Shown: positions 11,818-23,579 of the stretch, piece after piece
Numbering within the stretch: position 1 is the first letter of the stretch
How the letters are laid out: each line of letters begins with the position of its first letter
Assembly (NCBI GenBank): GCA_015501585.1
Contig: JADNRY010000097.1
Span: forward strand, 124,001-188,000
Direction of reading: 5' to 3'
Length of the DNA stretch: 64,000 bases
DNA from: Rhodocollybia butyracea
Taxonomy: Eukaryota > Basidiomycota > Agaricomycetes > Agaricales > Omphalotaceae
The notes under the pieces: model-generated
What the model saw: only the letters and a program-made list of their open reading frames with translations
Told to the model about the DNA's origin: nothing
Database searches by the model: none
Program-made: the position numbers and the translations under genes

Positions 11818-12408
11818 TTGTCTAACTCCACATCAAACGCGCCAAGCAAAATCAAAACCATCGATCATATGGACCCTTTTAGGTACTTAGAAAAGTCCCA
11901 GAGAACTGCGAGTTATCGCAATTCGTTCAGTGGTAATGCCATGTCACCAGCAAATTCTCACGACGAGAATATGCCTCGAATACCATCCCAAAAGGATGGT
12001 AATATGGGCACAAGTGAATTTACTGATGCCATGTACGCTATAAAGCAGACACTTCATCATAGCATGCAAATGCTAGAAAGTGTTAACACTATGATGGAAA
12101 ACTGGGGAAGACCTGTTAGGTCATCCAATATGAGATGTCCGTCTATCGCTGATGGTGCATGGGACCCGCACAGGCCCCGATTATCACCACCATTGCCTAC
12201 TAACAGTAGGCAAAGCAAAGATCTGATTCAACAAATGAGATCTTCACATGAGGTGATTCGAACAGATACACAATCTGTTCAAGATGTACAAATGGTCATT
12301 GGAATGCCAAGAACCCGCCCATTGTCTTCAACGGTTGACAACAACTCAGTACATCAAGTATTGAGTGGGAATAACAACCCAACAGGGTTGCTACCATGTT
12401 CCCGGTAA
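11818..12408 (+). pseudogene. gag-like frame of the LTR element
   Basis: A 196-codon open frame from just after the 5' LTR, with no in-frame ATG at its very beginning. It is hydrophilic, rich in Asn/Ser/Pro and Met, and has no visible zinc knuckle. Position and composition fit a truncated capsid-type protein. Function is inferred from place in the element rather than from a recognised motif. Confidence 0.5.
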
Positions 12409-12742
12409 TGGCGCAGATGTTACCACATCAGAATACAGTGGTAAAAGTTGAAAATACAGGGGATGAATCACATCCCAGTGATCCTGTTGAGAGACAGGAG
12501 GTATCTTGTGAATGACACAGGCAACCCTGTACGTATGCCATCCAAGAAGAGGATGAACAAGAGGAGATAGAATCTCCTCCGATAGTCGAAGAGGAGATTC
12601 AAATGATGAATCTCCGAACATAACTGATCCTAATGACGAGGAATCGTCTGAAGGAGAATACACCCTCGAACCATACGAGGATGAATATGTCGGTCGACTA
12701 TATGACGACGACAATGACTTTAGCGACTACTATGGTCGCATA

Positions 12743-13432
12743 ATGGAACCGGTTCAGACCGATCCTGAGGATTTTGAAGATCCATTAGATGATTGCGGAC
12801 CACCAGTCTGCATTGAAGAGGACATGGATAATAATTTATTCTTGTCCATAGACCCTCATCATCATTCATTTATAATGAATGAAGATTGGTTGACTGCTAT
12901 CAGTCACCATGAAGATGAAGAACCTAAACCTGAACAAGGTAAAGGATTCCAAACTCTAAGCAAACAAATGCCATGCCCTCATAGAGGCCCAGCTATAAAT
13001 TGTTTAATTGAACAACTATCAAAGTCAATGGTTGAAGCCGACCAAAAAGACTGGGTAGAAAGGTACCTAACAGCACAGCAGGCCATGTGGCCTCTAGATC
13101 CAAATACAGATGAACCCATATGGGTCATCTGCGACACGTCGGTATCCGGCGTCAAATGTATGTATGGTCAAGGACCTACATGGCAGACCTGTAGGCCTAC
13201 CAGATTTATGTCCAAAAGGTTTACTGCAGCGCAGCATAACTATAGAGTCCTTGTGTTAGAGACTTTATTAAATTCCATTATCAAGGAGAGCACAGGGTAT
13301 GCTCCCTTTGAGGTAGATAGAGGGTACATGTGCCCAATGATGGAGTTTACAATAAATTCCAGTATAAACGAGAGCACCAGGTTTGCTCATTTTGAAGTAA
13401 AATGGACAGTACATGCTTTCCATGGTTCGTGA
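12743..13432 (+). pseudogene. pol remnant: RNase H piece fused to integrase tail
   Basis: The frame contains WVICDTSVSG and CMYGQGPTWQTCRPTRFMSK, the hallmark RNase H segment of agaric Ty3/gypsy elements, with the catalytic Asp in ICDTS. It then jumps to NSIIKESTGYAPFEV, which belongs near the end of integrase, showing a large internal deletion. That last motif is repeated in degraded form (NSSINESTRFAHFEV), so a small tandem duplication followed. Confidence 0.75.
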
Positions 13433-13690
13433 ATACCCAAGTGATGCTGGGTGTATGCAAATGAAACCCCAGCTATCAATGTATCAAACTTGATAATGGG
13501 TAAATCATATGAACCCCAGAATAACGTCTTCACAGGAAGATTGTCTCCGGCCCCAAGAGGACCGAGATTGTTACCCACTCCGTCTACAATTAGTAGACTG
13601 ACAACTAGACCCAGTAATATGAGTTACTGGTATCTATTAATGTCACATTGTTTCGATTAGTGCCCCTGGCACTAATCTAGTGGGGGAGGG

Positions 13691-13961
13691 TGTAACGCCT
13701 CCACTTCTGCCTACCCCCCTCACCATTCTGATAACAGCCGGCCATGCCCTACGCGCGCTGCCCAATTCCTTTGGTGTTGTACGCCAATTACCTTATCTTA
13801 TCAATTGATAAGATATTATTTCTATTTCTATTCAGTTTGTCTACTTAAGTACCATACAATTAGCTAATTACGCTAGTTCTTTCGCACCTTGAGTACACAA
13901 TTGCATAGCTTTTGTAGTGTTCACGCGTGCGACCTAAGGACTCTGGCCACCGGCCCTTACA
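13691..13961 (+). repeat. 3' LTR
   Basis: 271 bp, about 97 percent identical to the 5' LTR, preceded by a polypurine tract and followed directly by the GATAC target duplication. Confidence 0.92.
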
Positions 13962-15012
13962 GATACTGTCGGCGATGGTGGTGTTATAGACGGTGTCAGT
14001 TTCTGAGTTTACCAACTGAGCAAATATGAAAAAAAAAGTAAGAGATGGAACGTACTGTTAAATAAATATGACAGTATTACCGATGGCACCAACGATCATC
14101 TGGCAGATGAAGATTCCAAAGACTCCATGAATAAGAGGCCTATTCTCCATTGTCGCTGGCCGGAATCTCTGCTATTGTCCTCGAAGAGTTCGCGCTGAGT
14201 GGTGACTGGTGACCAGTGACCTCTAAGCATCTTATTTGGCCTTTTAAACAAGGTGGTGGGGTGACTTCTGGAGAGGGAAAGGACTAGTAGCGAGGAGCGA
14301 TTTGGGAAAACGATAAGAATCAATTTTGATGTTCTTCGGTGGAAGAATTGACACAGGGCCCAATATTGAATATTGATGATACAGCATGGGTGCGTGCAAA
14401 GCAAAGCTCCAAGCTTTTCGAGGCGGACATGGAAAGGATGTTGGGGTAACAAAGCTGAGACTGATACCCTTTATCGGTCTACTAGGGCCGTGAGTCGGAC
14501 CATGACCATATCATTCAACCAAGTCACCAACAAAGAGAGTGTTGAAGAATGTGCCGGGTGAAAGGATGAAGATGACAAGTGCTAGCAAGTTGCAGCCCGC
14601 TGCGTACAGTTGAGTTGACGCAAGTCCTTGAATGGATTGGTAGAATTAAGATGTACCTGACATCCTTGATATACTACGACCAGCCAAGTCGCCGGAGAAA
14701 GAATTTGCTGATGGAGAGAATGAGTTGCATGGTCCGCTGTAGTTCAGTTGATCCCAAGTCCTTCTGTTGGTAGAAGACTTTCGAGGTTAACACCGTTGAC
14801 GCCGAAAGTCTCTGAAAAAGATACCACTGAATCTACACAATGAAAATGAGACAAAAATGGAAAGCCAAAGAAAAAAGATCGCGCACATAAGTTCATCGAC
14901 ATCGATCAACTTGAGTGTGTACGTGTGTACACGCTGTTGTGACCGGATTGTTGGTTGTAAACAGCGGGCTGTTCAAGGAAAGTGACAACAGAACATCAGC
15001 AAATTGGGAAAA

Positions 15013-16209
15013 GTATGGGATGCATGGGCAGTATGACAGTATGGCAGCCATACCAATTCTCAGCGCTTGTTAAAAATTCTCCATACATACTGATTGTATG
15101 GGATTCATCCGAAGTATGGAGCGCATGGGAGTATGTAGGAGTATGTTGATTGCCTTCAGTTTATTTGTACAAGGAACACACTAAGTCGCTAACACTCATA
15201 TGTATAATGATTATGTTATCTATCATACAGAACAAGAAATATGTAGCCTTGACGTCTACAATGTTGCTAAACTCTGACAGCTGTATAGTACCCCGTGATC
15301 ATTCTCATATGAATGGCGGCATTGTTTTTCACTTGCTCTTGCCTCTCGCTTTCACCCAGCGTGCACTTCTCTCTTATTTTCTTTCCTTTCAATGCAGCTT
15401 CTCAGTTGCAACCTGGTCATCACAGTCTGCTTCGGCAAGTTTAGCCATGTCGACATTGGATGGTTCATGAAGGAGTGAGAGTGAAACAGAGAGCTTCTTT
15501 TAAAAAGTAAGGACGAGTTTTTTCACAACTAGATATGTGCTCACACTCTCGTTTGTTCTGTTTACAGTTTACTCCTATACATGCAAATTGATGTCAAGGC
15601 TACTACAGTATGTATCCAAAGTGCTCTCATTTTTCCTGCCGTTCCTTACCTCTTTTCACGCCCAGAATTCCAATGTTTTGTTCGAAGTGTATTGCAGTTG
15701 TCCTCTGAGTCCTTCTCCTTTCTTTTTCTTATTTGCAGACCATACTCGCAACTGAAGCCCATCATTATTTGTTTCCTCGTCACAACCCGCCTTTCCTCTA
15801 AACTATGGGCCAAAAATCAAGCATGTCTAATTAGAGTACAACCTTTGCTATTCATCACATAGTTGTGTTATTTTCATCAAAGTTTTGGTACTCGTAACAA
15901 TCTTAAACCTCTACTATGGTCTCCGTATGTGTATTTTATGTTAGTCTATGTTTGTATGTACATGAAACTGTTTTGCCCTGCATCCTCTGGCGTGCCGCGT
16001 GATCATATTGTATACGAGAACGCCACGAATGTGAAATATAGTATGGATGCATGTGTGTATGGGAGCTATGTATTGGTATGGATGTATGGGCAGTAGTGTA
16101 TGGCATGTATGTCGAAACATGTATGGGAGGTATGGTGTTTATGCACCCTCTGTTTTGCCATACATGTATGGAAAGTGTATGGAAGGTATGACACCATACC
16201 ACCATACAT
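15013..16209. mobile_element. GTATGG-bounded insertion, candidate non-autonomous transposon
   Basis: Dense copies of GTATGG and related motifs occur in the first 130 bp (15,013-15,143) and last 170 bp (16,037-16,209), with CCATAC versions in opposite orientation at the edges (AAAAGTATGGG on the left, CCATACATTT on the right). Outside it, homology to the 23.4-kb copy resumes at AAGGCAAGCAGGAG (about 16,225), so about 1.2 kb was inserted between the sugar porter and the palindrome. No transposase frame is visible and no clear target duplication was found. Subterminal repeat clusters are typical of several DNA-transposon families. Confidence 0.45.
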
Positions 16210-16242
16210 TTCTCAACTTGCTAATGAAGGCAAGCAGGAGAG

Positions 16243-16261
16243 GCGCTCATATAATGAGCGC
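16243..16261. promoter_or_regulatory. recurrent palindrome, copy 2
   Basis: GCGCTCAT, three bases, then ATGAGCGC. It is followed by TTATTATATTGTCGCCTTTTTGCTTTC, which is also shared with the 23.5- and 32.4-kb copies. It lies directly before a tRNA ligase remnant. Confidence 0.6.
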
Positions 16262-16289
16262 TTATTATATTGTCGCCTTTTTGCTTTCA

Positions 16290-17415
16290 CGCCGACCCGT
16301 ACAGATCGAAACTCTTTCTTGCTTGCGGCGGGGGATCTTGCAACGAACGCCACTACTGCCTTGATTGACTTGAACAACCTGAAATCTCCAAAATTGGTCA
16401 AATCAGAATGAGTTCAAGCACTATCCTCGTTTTCGACACTTCTTGGGGTGTTTTCTGCAATATATCCTTGGACTACAGTACGTTTCAATATATATGTATG
16501 TTTCGATCTGATTTGACCCATTCCACCATTACTATTCCATACTTTCATTGAAATTGAACAGTTGTATCATCTTCATCGGAGCCCTCACTCCAGAAAAGCT
16601 TCTCATCACTTCAAAACACTCTGTTGGACCCATTGGAAACTTGGAGAAAAGTTATGCGCAGGCTGGAGTAGAGTGCTGCGAAAGGCCTCACTGAAGCTAA
16701 CCTTGCGAAAACTTTATGGGATAATAACTGGACAGCTGAGGTAAGTTCAAATTTTCAATGCAGATATCATGGTGTTGTTAACGATTACCACCACAGCTCT
16801 GCGATGGCTCTTTCGAGAACACGTCGTCATTGCAGACAAGTACGCATCACGAGTCACAATATCTCTTCTCTCTCGCTGAACATAACTACTGATCAACTTC
16901 TTTCCAGAAACAACCACCTAAACCAGCACCATGCCGCTCTCTACTCCATTGCCCCAAAACACAACCCCCCCCTATCCGTCTCCTTGCTAAAGTGGTCTCT
17001 CACTTCCCACTACCATCCACCGCATATGCGCTGACTGCGTTCTCGTGCGCAGAGGGTATTACCACTGGCAGGCTCTCACAACCAATGTACTTTGCATAAC
17101 CATAACCGATTGGATGAAGATGTGTTGTGGATGTTTAAATGTTTATCACCCAGACAGAGGATCTCGCGCCAGGGCAGGTGGATGGGCTCATCGAGATAGA
17201 GCTAGGGGATTTCGACGCGGCTGTTAGGAGGGCATGAGGGTGGCGAGGGGGTAGAAACCCACGACTACGACCAAGAAGAAGGACAAGAAGATTACAGAGA
17301 AAGAGAAAGATAAGAAGGCGACTACACCTCGATATTTCGGGATTTTCCCTGAAGTGGATTTGGAGCAGGTGTTGTCAGAGAAGGTGTTTGGCGAAGTTCC
17401 ATATCGAAGGTAAAT
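16290..17415 (+). pseudogene. trl1: tRNA ligase pseudogene, copy 2
   Basis: Blocks of fungal Trl1 in order but in changing frames. The ligase domain shows CIIFIGALTPEKLLITSKHS (about 16,566-16,625), then NLAKTLWDNNWTAE (about 16,694-16,738). The kinase part keeps an intron after ADK and then NNHLNQHHAAL (about 16,910-16,950). The start of the phosphodiesterase domain is RYFGIFPEVDLEQVL (about 17,330-17,375). The catalytic lysine motif KxNG upstream of CIIFI reads K-L-N-S here. A large part of the kinase domain and everything after about 17,415 are missing. The order is that of the real gene and introns are kept, so this is a DNA-level duplicate, not a retrocopy. Confidence 0.8.
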
Positions 17416-18615
17416 TGAATGTGAATATGAATATGTTATGGACGCATCTGAAACAAAGGAAACGCGTTGCAGTTATTTCGTTGCCCGTTGTCGCTAACAG
17501 ATCCGTGTGATGTAAAAAAAAGAAGGTCCTCAAATTTCTCTACCTACAGTTACTTATACAGGCAGCCACACATGCTCTCGCATCGCCTGACTTCTGTACA
17601 TGTAGTAGATAGGATAAAGTATTTAGGAAGGAAAGTGTCCGAGTGAATTTGAAATCCTTTCAGAGTTCAGAAGCTAAGGTTTCTGTTCAGTGCGGGCCAC
17701 ACACAAGGCAAGTAAACTAGACCTCTCGCCTACAACCATCAGCGAGGACAGGAGGGATTGTCAGTCCCAACGTCACGGTCTAGGTGTGCACCGACAACTG
17801 GAGCATACACCATCGATTCATGAGACTCGTCAGGGCGGAAATGAATGATGATCAAATATAAAGAATCAAATCGAAGGAAAAAAGATTTAATACACACGTT
17901 ACACCGAAATAAAACCGGACCCGTCTGACTGCTATGGCCTAGGCGTGACCAATCCGAAGTGCGGAGTTGAAAGACGACGAGGTGAAGGTCCTGTGAAAAT
18001 GTATTTTGAGAGGTCAAGATATGTCAAAGGGTGAAACAAGGGTCAACAAAGTCAAAATGCATCAGTGATGGTGATATGCCAATATCACCAATATGCATCG
18101 AGTTGTTGGTGTTGGTAGATCTTTGAGTCCAAAGGGGTACAAGGGAAAGGGGAGATAATAGAGAAAACAATGGTGGAAGTAAGGAAGAAGGAGAAAGAAC
18201 ATGTGAAAGGAAATGAAGCGAAATGATAGAGTTTCTGAAGTGTAAAGTGATTTGTAATATATGAAGTAGACTTACGAAGTACAAGTAAATGATATATATG
18301 GATGTGTAGCTACCGACGGGGCAGCTACCACTTCCACACCGGCTACCTGCACCTCGTGTCCATCCTTAGAACTCTAGATCCGTCCTCCTCTTGCCCATAG
18401 TCAATCACAGTTGAAGTCCCCAGGAGTCAGGATGCATTGAAAGCTTGTTGAGATAGTATTCTGAGGAAAATATGTAGGTACAATGACCACTTCAAGAGTG
18501 GTTTAGCGGGGCCCCACGTGGCTAAGGGGTGCATGGATGAATGGAACACTAGCCTCTAGTTTGACCTCCAATACTAGTAGTAGTAGTATAGTAAGTGAGG
18601 CTATGAATTCAATGA
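17416..18615. other. no gene seen between ligase remnant and NACHT-ankyrin gene
   Basis: About 1.2 kb with only short frames. The last 300 bp is the 3' flank of the NACHT-ankyrin gene and holds an AGTAGTAGTAGTATAGTA run at about 18,577. Confidence 0.4.
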
Positions 18616-21600
18616 TTATAAAGACATTGGTTTTTCAAGTTCAGCATTGACCAGTGTTGCCCCTTGGGAATTGACACCTGCTTTGTGCCACTCTAACAGA
18701 AGCTGGATAATATCTGTCTTGCCTTTAGCAGCAGCTGCCTGAAGTGAATTTCCATAGTGCCCACCTTGGGTATTGATATCGGCTTCATGCTCTAATAGAA
18801 GCTGCACAATATCCTTGCTGCCTTCAGCAACAGCTGCCTGGAGCGCATTTCCATACCATCCACCTTGGGCATTAACATCTGCATTGTGTGCCACCAGAAG
18901 ATATACAGTATCCTTGTTTCCTTCTGCAACAGCTGCATGGAGTGCATTTCCATGCCATCCACCTTGGGCATTGACATCTGCCGTGTGTGCTAATAGAAGC
19001 TGAACAATATCAGTCTTGCCTTTAGCAGCTGCTGCCTGGAGTGCATTTCCATAGTGTCCACCTTGGGCATTGACATCTGCTTTGTGCTCTAACAGACAAT
19101 GTACAGTATCTTTGTTTCCCCAAGCAGCTGCTGCCTGGAGTGCATGTCCATGCCATTCATCTTGGGCAGTGATATCTGCATTGTGCTCTAACAGAAGCTG
19201 GATAATATCTGGCTTGCCTTTAGCAGCAGCTGCCTGAAGTGAATTTCCATAGTGTACACCTTGGGCATTGACATCAGCTTTGTGCTCTAACAGAAGCTGG
19301 ACAGTATCCTTGTTCCCTTCAGCAACAGCTGCATGGAGTGCATTTCCATGCCATCCACCTTGAGCATTTACATCTGCTTTGTGCTCTAATAGAAGCTGGA
19401 CAATATCCTTGTTGCCTTTAGCAGCTGCTGCCTGGAGTGCATTTCCATAGAGTCCACCCTGGGCATTGACATCTACATTGTTTTCTAACAGAAGCTGGAC
19501 AATATTTTTACTGCCATGAGAAACAGCTGCATGGAGGGGATTTCCATGTTTTCCACCTTTAGCATTGACATCTGCTTTGTGCTCCAACAGAAGCTGCACA
19601 ATATCCTTGTTGCCTTCTGCAACAGCTGCCTGGAGTGCATTTCCATACCATCCACCTTGGACATTGACATCTGCCCTATGACCTAAGAGGACCTGAACAG
19701 CCCCCATATTGCCCCAAGCAGCTGCTGCCTGAAGTGCATTTCCAAATTCTCCACCTTGGGCATTGATGTATGCTTTGTGATCTAACAGAAGCTGGACAAT
19801 ATTCTTATCACCTTCAGCTGCAGCTGCCTGAAGTGCATTTCCATACAATCCACTTTGGGCATTGACATCTGCTTTGTGCTCTAAGAGAAGTTGGACAGCA
19901 TCCTTATTGCCCTGAGCAGCAGCTGCCTGGAGTGCATTCCCATAGTGTCCACCTTCGGCATTGACATCAGCCATTTGTTCTACAATCAAATACTCAATCA
20001 TCAATGCTAATCCCTCCCAGGCCATGTAATAAAGCTGACTGTGTATTTGACCCGGATTCAAATCTGGAATACATTTAGCGCCCCAGTCTCGTTCTGGTCC
20101 ATAAATTCTGATCCAATTTATATATGACAGTTGACTTGCGTCTTGCATTAGTGCTACTGCTAGGTCCATAGTAGGTTTGTACTTGAACACTTCCTCGCCT
20201 AGCCCCCTCATATGAGATGGCCAGTATTTTCCTGCATATGAGGCTAATGGATAATCCTTTTCAAAGGCATACCTTTCCTCTGAATCAAACTGAAGCAAGT
20301 AGATGAGGCATATTTGACATATAGTAGAATGTGCCAACTGTTCATTGATCTCAATCAGGCCAGTTAGGTGTTTTTGCCCTTCGCTCCAAGTGAAGAACTC
20401 TTTCACAGAATTGTGTGCAAGCTGAACCACATTGTCCACATTCACAGCAATCAATGTAGAATCCAAGATATCATAAATTCCACTTTCAATCTCCCATGAC
20501 CGTGCATCTGGATCAAATGTTTGCACATTCAAATCTACAGCGAGAATTTCTGTAACTTGTGTAATTGACAGTGGCTCAAATGCGTACATCAACCACTTAA
20601 GAAGTTGGCCTGCATCATCCACATGTCTACTTTCTCTGATTCTTTCAATGGCCACAATGTATGTATCCTCTAAGGTTTTGGGCAGTTCTTTTAGGGCCTC
20701 CTTAATAGCTTTGGGTGTCTTACATCGCTGTAGTGCAGTTACTTGGCAATCAACCCAACGGAACCTTTGTCAAGATGAATTTAATCAGCAGTCAATTCAT
20801 TCATTTGGAGTACTTACTGGCCCTGTGATCCTTCAGTCAGATAATCCACTATTTCAGTGAATAGTTCTTGTTTTAATTTACGATGCTTCAGTTTGTTCTG
20901 CAGGTATTTGAGAACATCCTGATGAAAATCCGATTCTGCCTCATTGAGGTGAATATACCAGGATACATCATAACTAGGCTCAGCCAAATATCGACTGGTC
21001 ACTGCTATGCAGAAGCTGTTCTTAAAATGTGCAAGATGTTCAAACACATCATTTGCCTCACTGCATTCATCCATGGCATCAAGTACCAGGAAAACAGGAC
21101 TCAAGTCTTGGACAACTGCTGCTAGGGTGAACATCAAATCCTCCGTTGCAGGCTCCATACCACCTTGATTGCACTTTGTATAATGTGCATGCAGAGCAGG
21201 ATGGACACCCTCAGACCTTGTGGCCATCTGCAGCAAAAGTGATTGAAGAACCCCACGGGCAGTTGTCTTTGTCTTCAAGTTATCACGGTTATCAAAATAG
21301 TAATAGTAGCATCTGAGTGTAGAATTAGCTTGCAAATTTTTTGATGATATATGTGCTAATGATGCATGTTAGATATCAAGGCAATGAGGAATTAGTCATG
21401 CTCACGAGAGGATAGTTTTCCCTGACCCCACTATATAGTTCTTGTTAAATTTGCTATGTAAAACTCAAAGGCAATTAAAGCATCTCACCTTTGCCTTGTA
21501 TCCATAGGATCCCAGGTTTACCCTGGCACCACTGGATATATTCTGGATGAGACAGTATCCAATCCCCAGTACCGGGTGTTCTCTTGTCAGAAGCTGCTAC

Positions 21601-21780
21601 AAAATTAGTAGAGGGGTCAGGCGCCTTCAACCAATTCCGAATAGCGGCCACATCAGTGGTATCTTCATTTCAATTGTTACTTGAAGAATCGATAAGGACA
21701 ATTAAGGTGCGCTTACTCCCGGAGTTGTTAATGGTGAATTGCGGATTTACCATGGTGAAGTTGGAAGCATTAGTGAACAT
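18616..21780 (-). CDS. NACHT-ankyrin NLR-like protein, intact (968 aa)
   Basis: Five exons keep one frame: 21,780-21,717, 21,662-21,489, 21,430-21,406, 21,312-20,818 and 20,764-18,616 (2,907 nt with stop). The start MFTNASNF resembles the N-termini of agaric NACHT proteins. Walker A GKVGSGKT spans exons 2-3; the Walker B region is VFLVLDAMDECSEA (exon 4). Exon 5 has the FRWVDCQV helix bundle, the linker with NWIRIYGPERDW, and 13 ankyrin repeats of 33 residues ending in PMSL. The NACHT domain would bind a nucleotide and oligomerise, and the repeats would recognise a ligand. The target is unknown, and in fungi such proteins are linked to non-self recognition. Repeats are very alike at DNA level except positions 5, 6 and 16. 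The tiny 25-nt exon 3 holding the P-loop is notable. This is the only uninterrupted copy of the family here. Confidence 0.9.
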
Positions 21781-22809
21781 ACTATCGGAGTGTGAGCTGA
21801 ATTTACGAAAACACCAAAAGAAAGGCATCTCGCCTGGCAGGCGTATCCGTTCCGGACATATTTTCCTGATCTCTACCCATGATGATTAGCACTAATCAAG
21901 ACAACGAGGAGACTTTGAAGGCCTACTTGGGATCTTCGAACAACATGGTGGTTCGTAGCAAGGCGGTTGAAACAAAACAAAACTTCAAGTGGCAGTTCAT
22001 ATAAGGTCTACACGTGTGCCAATCTGTGCCGAAGAACAAGGAACCAACTGCTTTCTATACCATATGAGGTAGCTCAGGTGGTACAACTTTGGGACGAATT
22101 TACCGGTAATGAGCGCACTTCTAATGACCTACCTTCGCTGTCTGCCCTAAAGTCTCTCGCTTCTAATGACCTCCGACGACATGGGGACTTCAAGTTTGAG
22201 TCTCGCTGTCCGCCCTAAAATCATGCAGCGGTAACTCCCAAGTCTGCACTATGTCCTTGCTTTTCAATACATGTTCGTTCCATTCTCCCATCTGAAGAAT
22301 GATTTGGACCAGGCTGCCAACCGGAGGTCGGGAACGAAGGAACGAGCTCTATTGATCTATGGTTGCATGGTTGGGTGGCCCGTTCAAGTTGGAAGCATCC
22401 TACATTGGAGTCCAGCCTTATATTATTCTGTCTCGACTGAGAAGTACGAGGACAACGCGAAGGACTTGGACATTGCACATCAGGTCAGTGATGAATCTCG
22501 ATGCGAAAGGCCAATGGCAAATTGATTGCAAACAGATTGGAAGCAGGAACTAGGAGATCAATCATTGTTCACGCTGCTATTATACAGCATCCAGGATCAC
22601 AACTTGAATATTAGACACAATTACAGTGCAAGAAATTGAATTTTCAGCCTCGACAGAGCATTGGTGGTCGAATGACATAACGAGAACACTGAAACATTCA
22701 TTAGCGCAGTAAAGCGGTGTACAAACACTCATCTATCAATGCGATAACCGAAAAGTAACACAGCACAGGTTATGTACCAAAAAAAACATATCGTTCAAGC
22801 TTCACTCTG
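21781..22809. other. promoter side of the NACHT-ankyrin gene and spacer
   Basis: No gene supported. GGCAGTTCATATAAGGTCTA (about 21,991-22,010) followed by CACGTG is shared with the 6.7-kb copy. A TGAGCGC half of the recurrent palindrome occurs at about 22,089. From about 22,600 the 3' flank of the sugar-porter family begins. Confidence 0.45.
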
Positions 22810-23460
22810 CTCCTTATCATATATCCACCTCCTTCCCTACCTTCCCTTTACCTTCCCTTCTCCTGCATGAACGCCTTTGTTGGCACACCCGGCGCTTGTA
22901 GTCTGGTCTACCTGTCCAAGACAGAATCCTTTCGTCTTGGGAACAACGTAAGTGAAGTAGCCAAAGAGGAAGCCCCATACCTAGAGAGATAACCTTCGTC
23001 GCAGGTGTACCATGTACGTGATGATGATAGCGTTTTATCGGCAGTTCGATGCAGTGGTCGCGAGATTGAATGGCGATTGGGAAGATTGCACTGTTCACAG
23101 AATGAGTTTCTAAGCATACGGAGTAGTCTTGGATGTGAACAAAAAGAGACACAGAGAGAAAGGACGTACTTGAAATCGACCGACGGCAGCAAGGATCTGA
23201 TAAATATTCCAAAGTTAGTCCAGTGGAGCACCGATATCAAGCACTTGAGCGCTGAGCTGTTTTTTTTTTCGTACTCGTGGCCGGCCAGAATATCGGCTAC
23301 TTTGTCGTTGAGTTCCCTGGATGACCGAGAGCCTTTAAGCCCTCTCAAGCACCTGTACACAGTCTGGAGTCATACAAAATATCAAGGTGACTCAAGGAGA
23401 AGGAAAAGACAGATAGCGGAGATAATTTCCGAGGCGAATTGGGTACCAACGAAAGTGTGA
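22810..23460 (-). pseudogene. MFS sugar-porter pseudogene, copy 3 (short)
   Basis: Only about 650 bp remain, recognisable by the shared 3' flank, an end-motif remnant at about 22,900-22,960 in broken frames, and its position between the NACHT-ankyrin gene and the palindrome. Most of the middle of the gene is deleted compared with copy 1. Weak at protein level; the call rests mainly on flanks and order. Confidence 0.45.
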
Positions 23461-23525
23461 TGTGAGCCAGTCCCCAGTGTACGTCGACACAGTAAGGCGA
23501 GCAGGAGACCATGATTCTGTAATAG

Positions 23526-23544
23526 GCGCTCAGAAAATGAGCGC
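23526..23544. promoter_or_regulatory. recurrent palindrome, copy 3
   Basis: GCGCTCA, five bases (GAAAA), TGAGCGC, followed by the shared TTATCATATTGTCGCTTTT. Arms are as in the other copies but the spacer is longer. Confidence 0.6.
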
Positions 23545-23579
23545 TTATCATATTGTCGCTTTTTGCTTTCAAACGAGCA

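Larger units (their letters stand above)
11437..13961 (+). mobile_element. internally deleted Ty3/gypsy LTR retrotransposon
   Basis: Two 271-bp LTRs (11,437-11,707 and 13,691-13,961) begin TGTAACGCC and end CCCTTACA, and are flanked by the 5-bp duplication GATAC at 11,432-11,436 and 13,962-13,966. A purine tract AGTGGGGGAGGG immediately precedes the 3' LTR, as expected for plus-strand priming. The interior is only about 2 kb and keeps a gag-like frame, an RNase H piece and a scrap from the integrase end. Protease, reverse transcriptase and most of integrase are missing. The element cannot move on its own. Confidence 0.92.
11100..14900 (-). pseudogene. MFS sugar-porter pseudogene, copy 2, split by a retrotransposon
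   Basis: The 3' part lies at about 11,100-11,436 (reverse reading gives the porter C-terminus and flanking sequence) and resumes at 13,962-14,900. The join is exact once one GATAC copy and the LTR element are removed. The far part includes GIFICQMIVGAIGNTV (about 14,060-14,120) and degraded versions of the SCVDSST and ESP-type segments. Stops and shifts are frequent. The two LTRs differ at about 8 of 271 positions, so the insertion is not very recent. The gene was probably already decaying, as all other copies are. Confidence 0.7.

Noticed and set aside
15936..16364. Overlapping frames on both strands at 15.9-16.4 kb
   Set aside because: They come from GTATGG/CATACC repeats and the palindrome; no start, splice or motif support.
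18616..19990. CRISPR-like array
   Set aside because: The 99-bp periodicity is coding (33 codons) ankyrin sequence in a eukaryote.
23190..23203. ATCTGATAA as an iron-regulated promoter site
   Set aside because: It lies within a sugar-porter pseudogene, not upstream of an iron gene; about one chance match is expected in the window.
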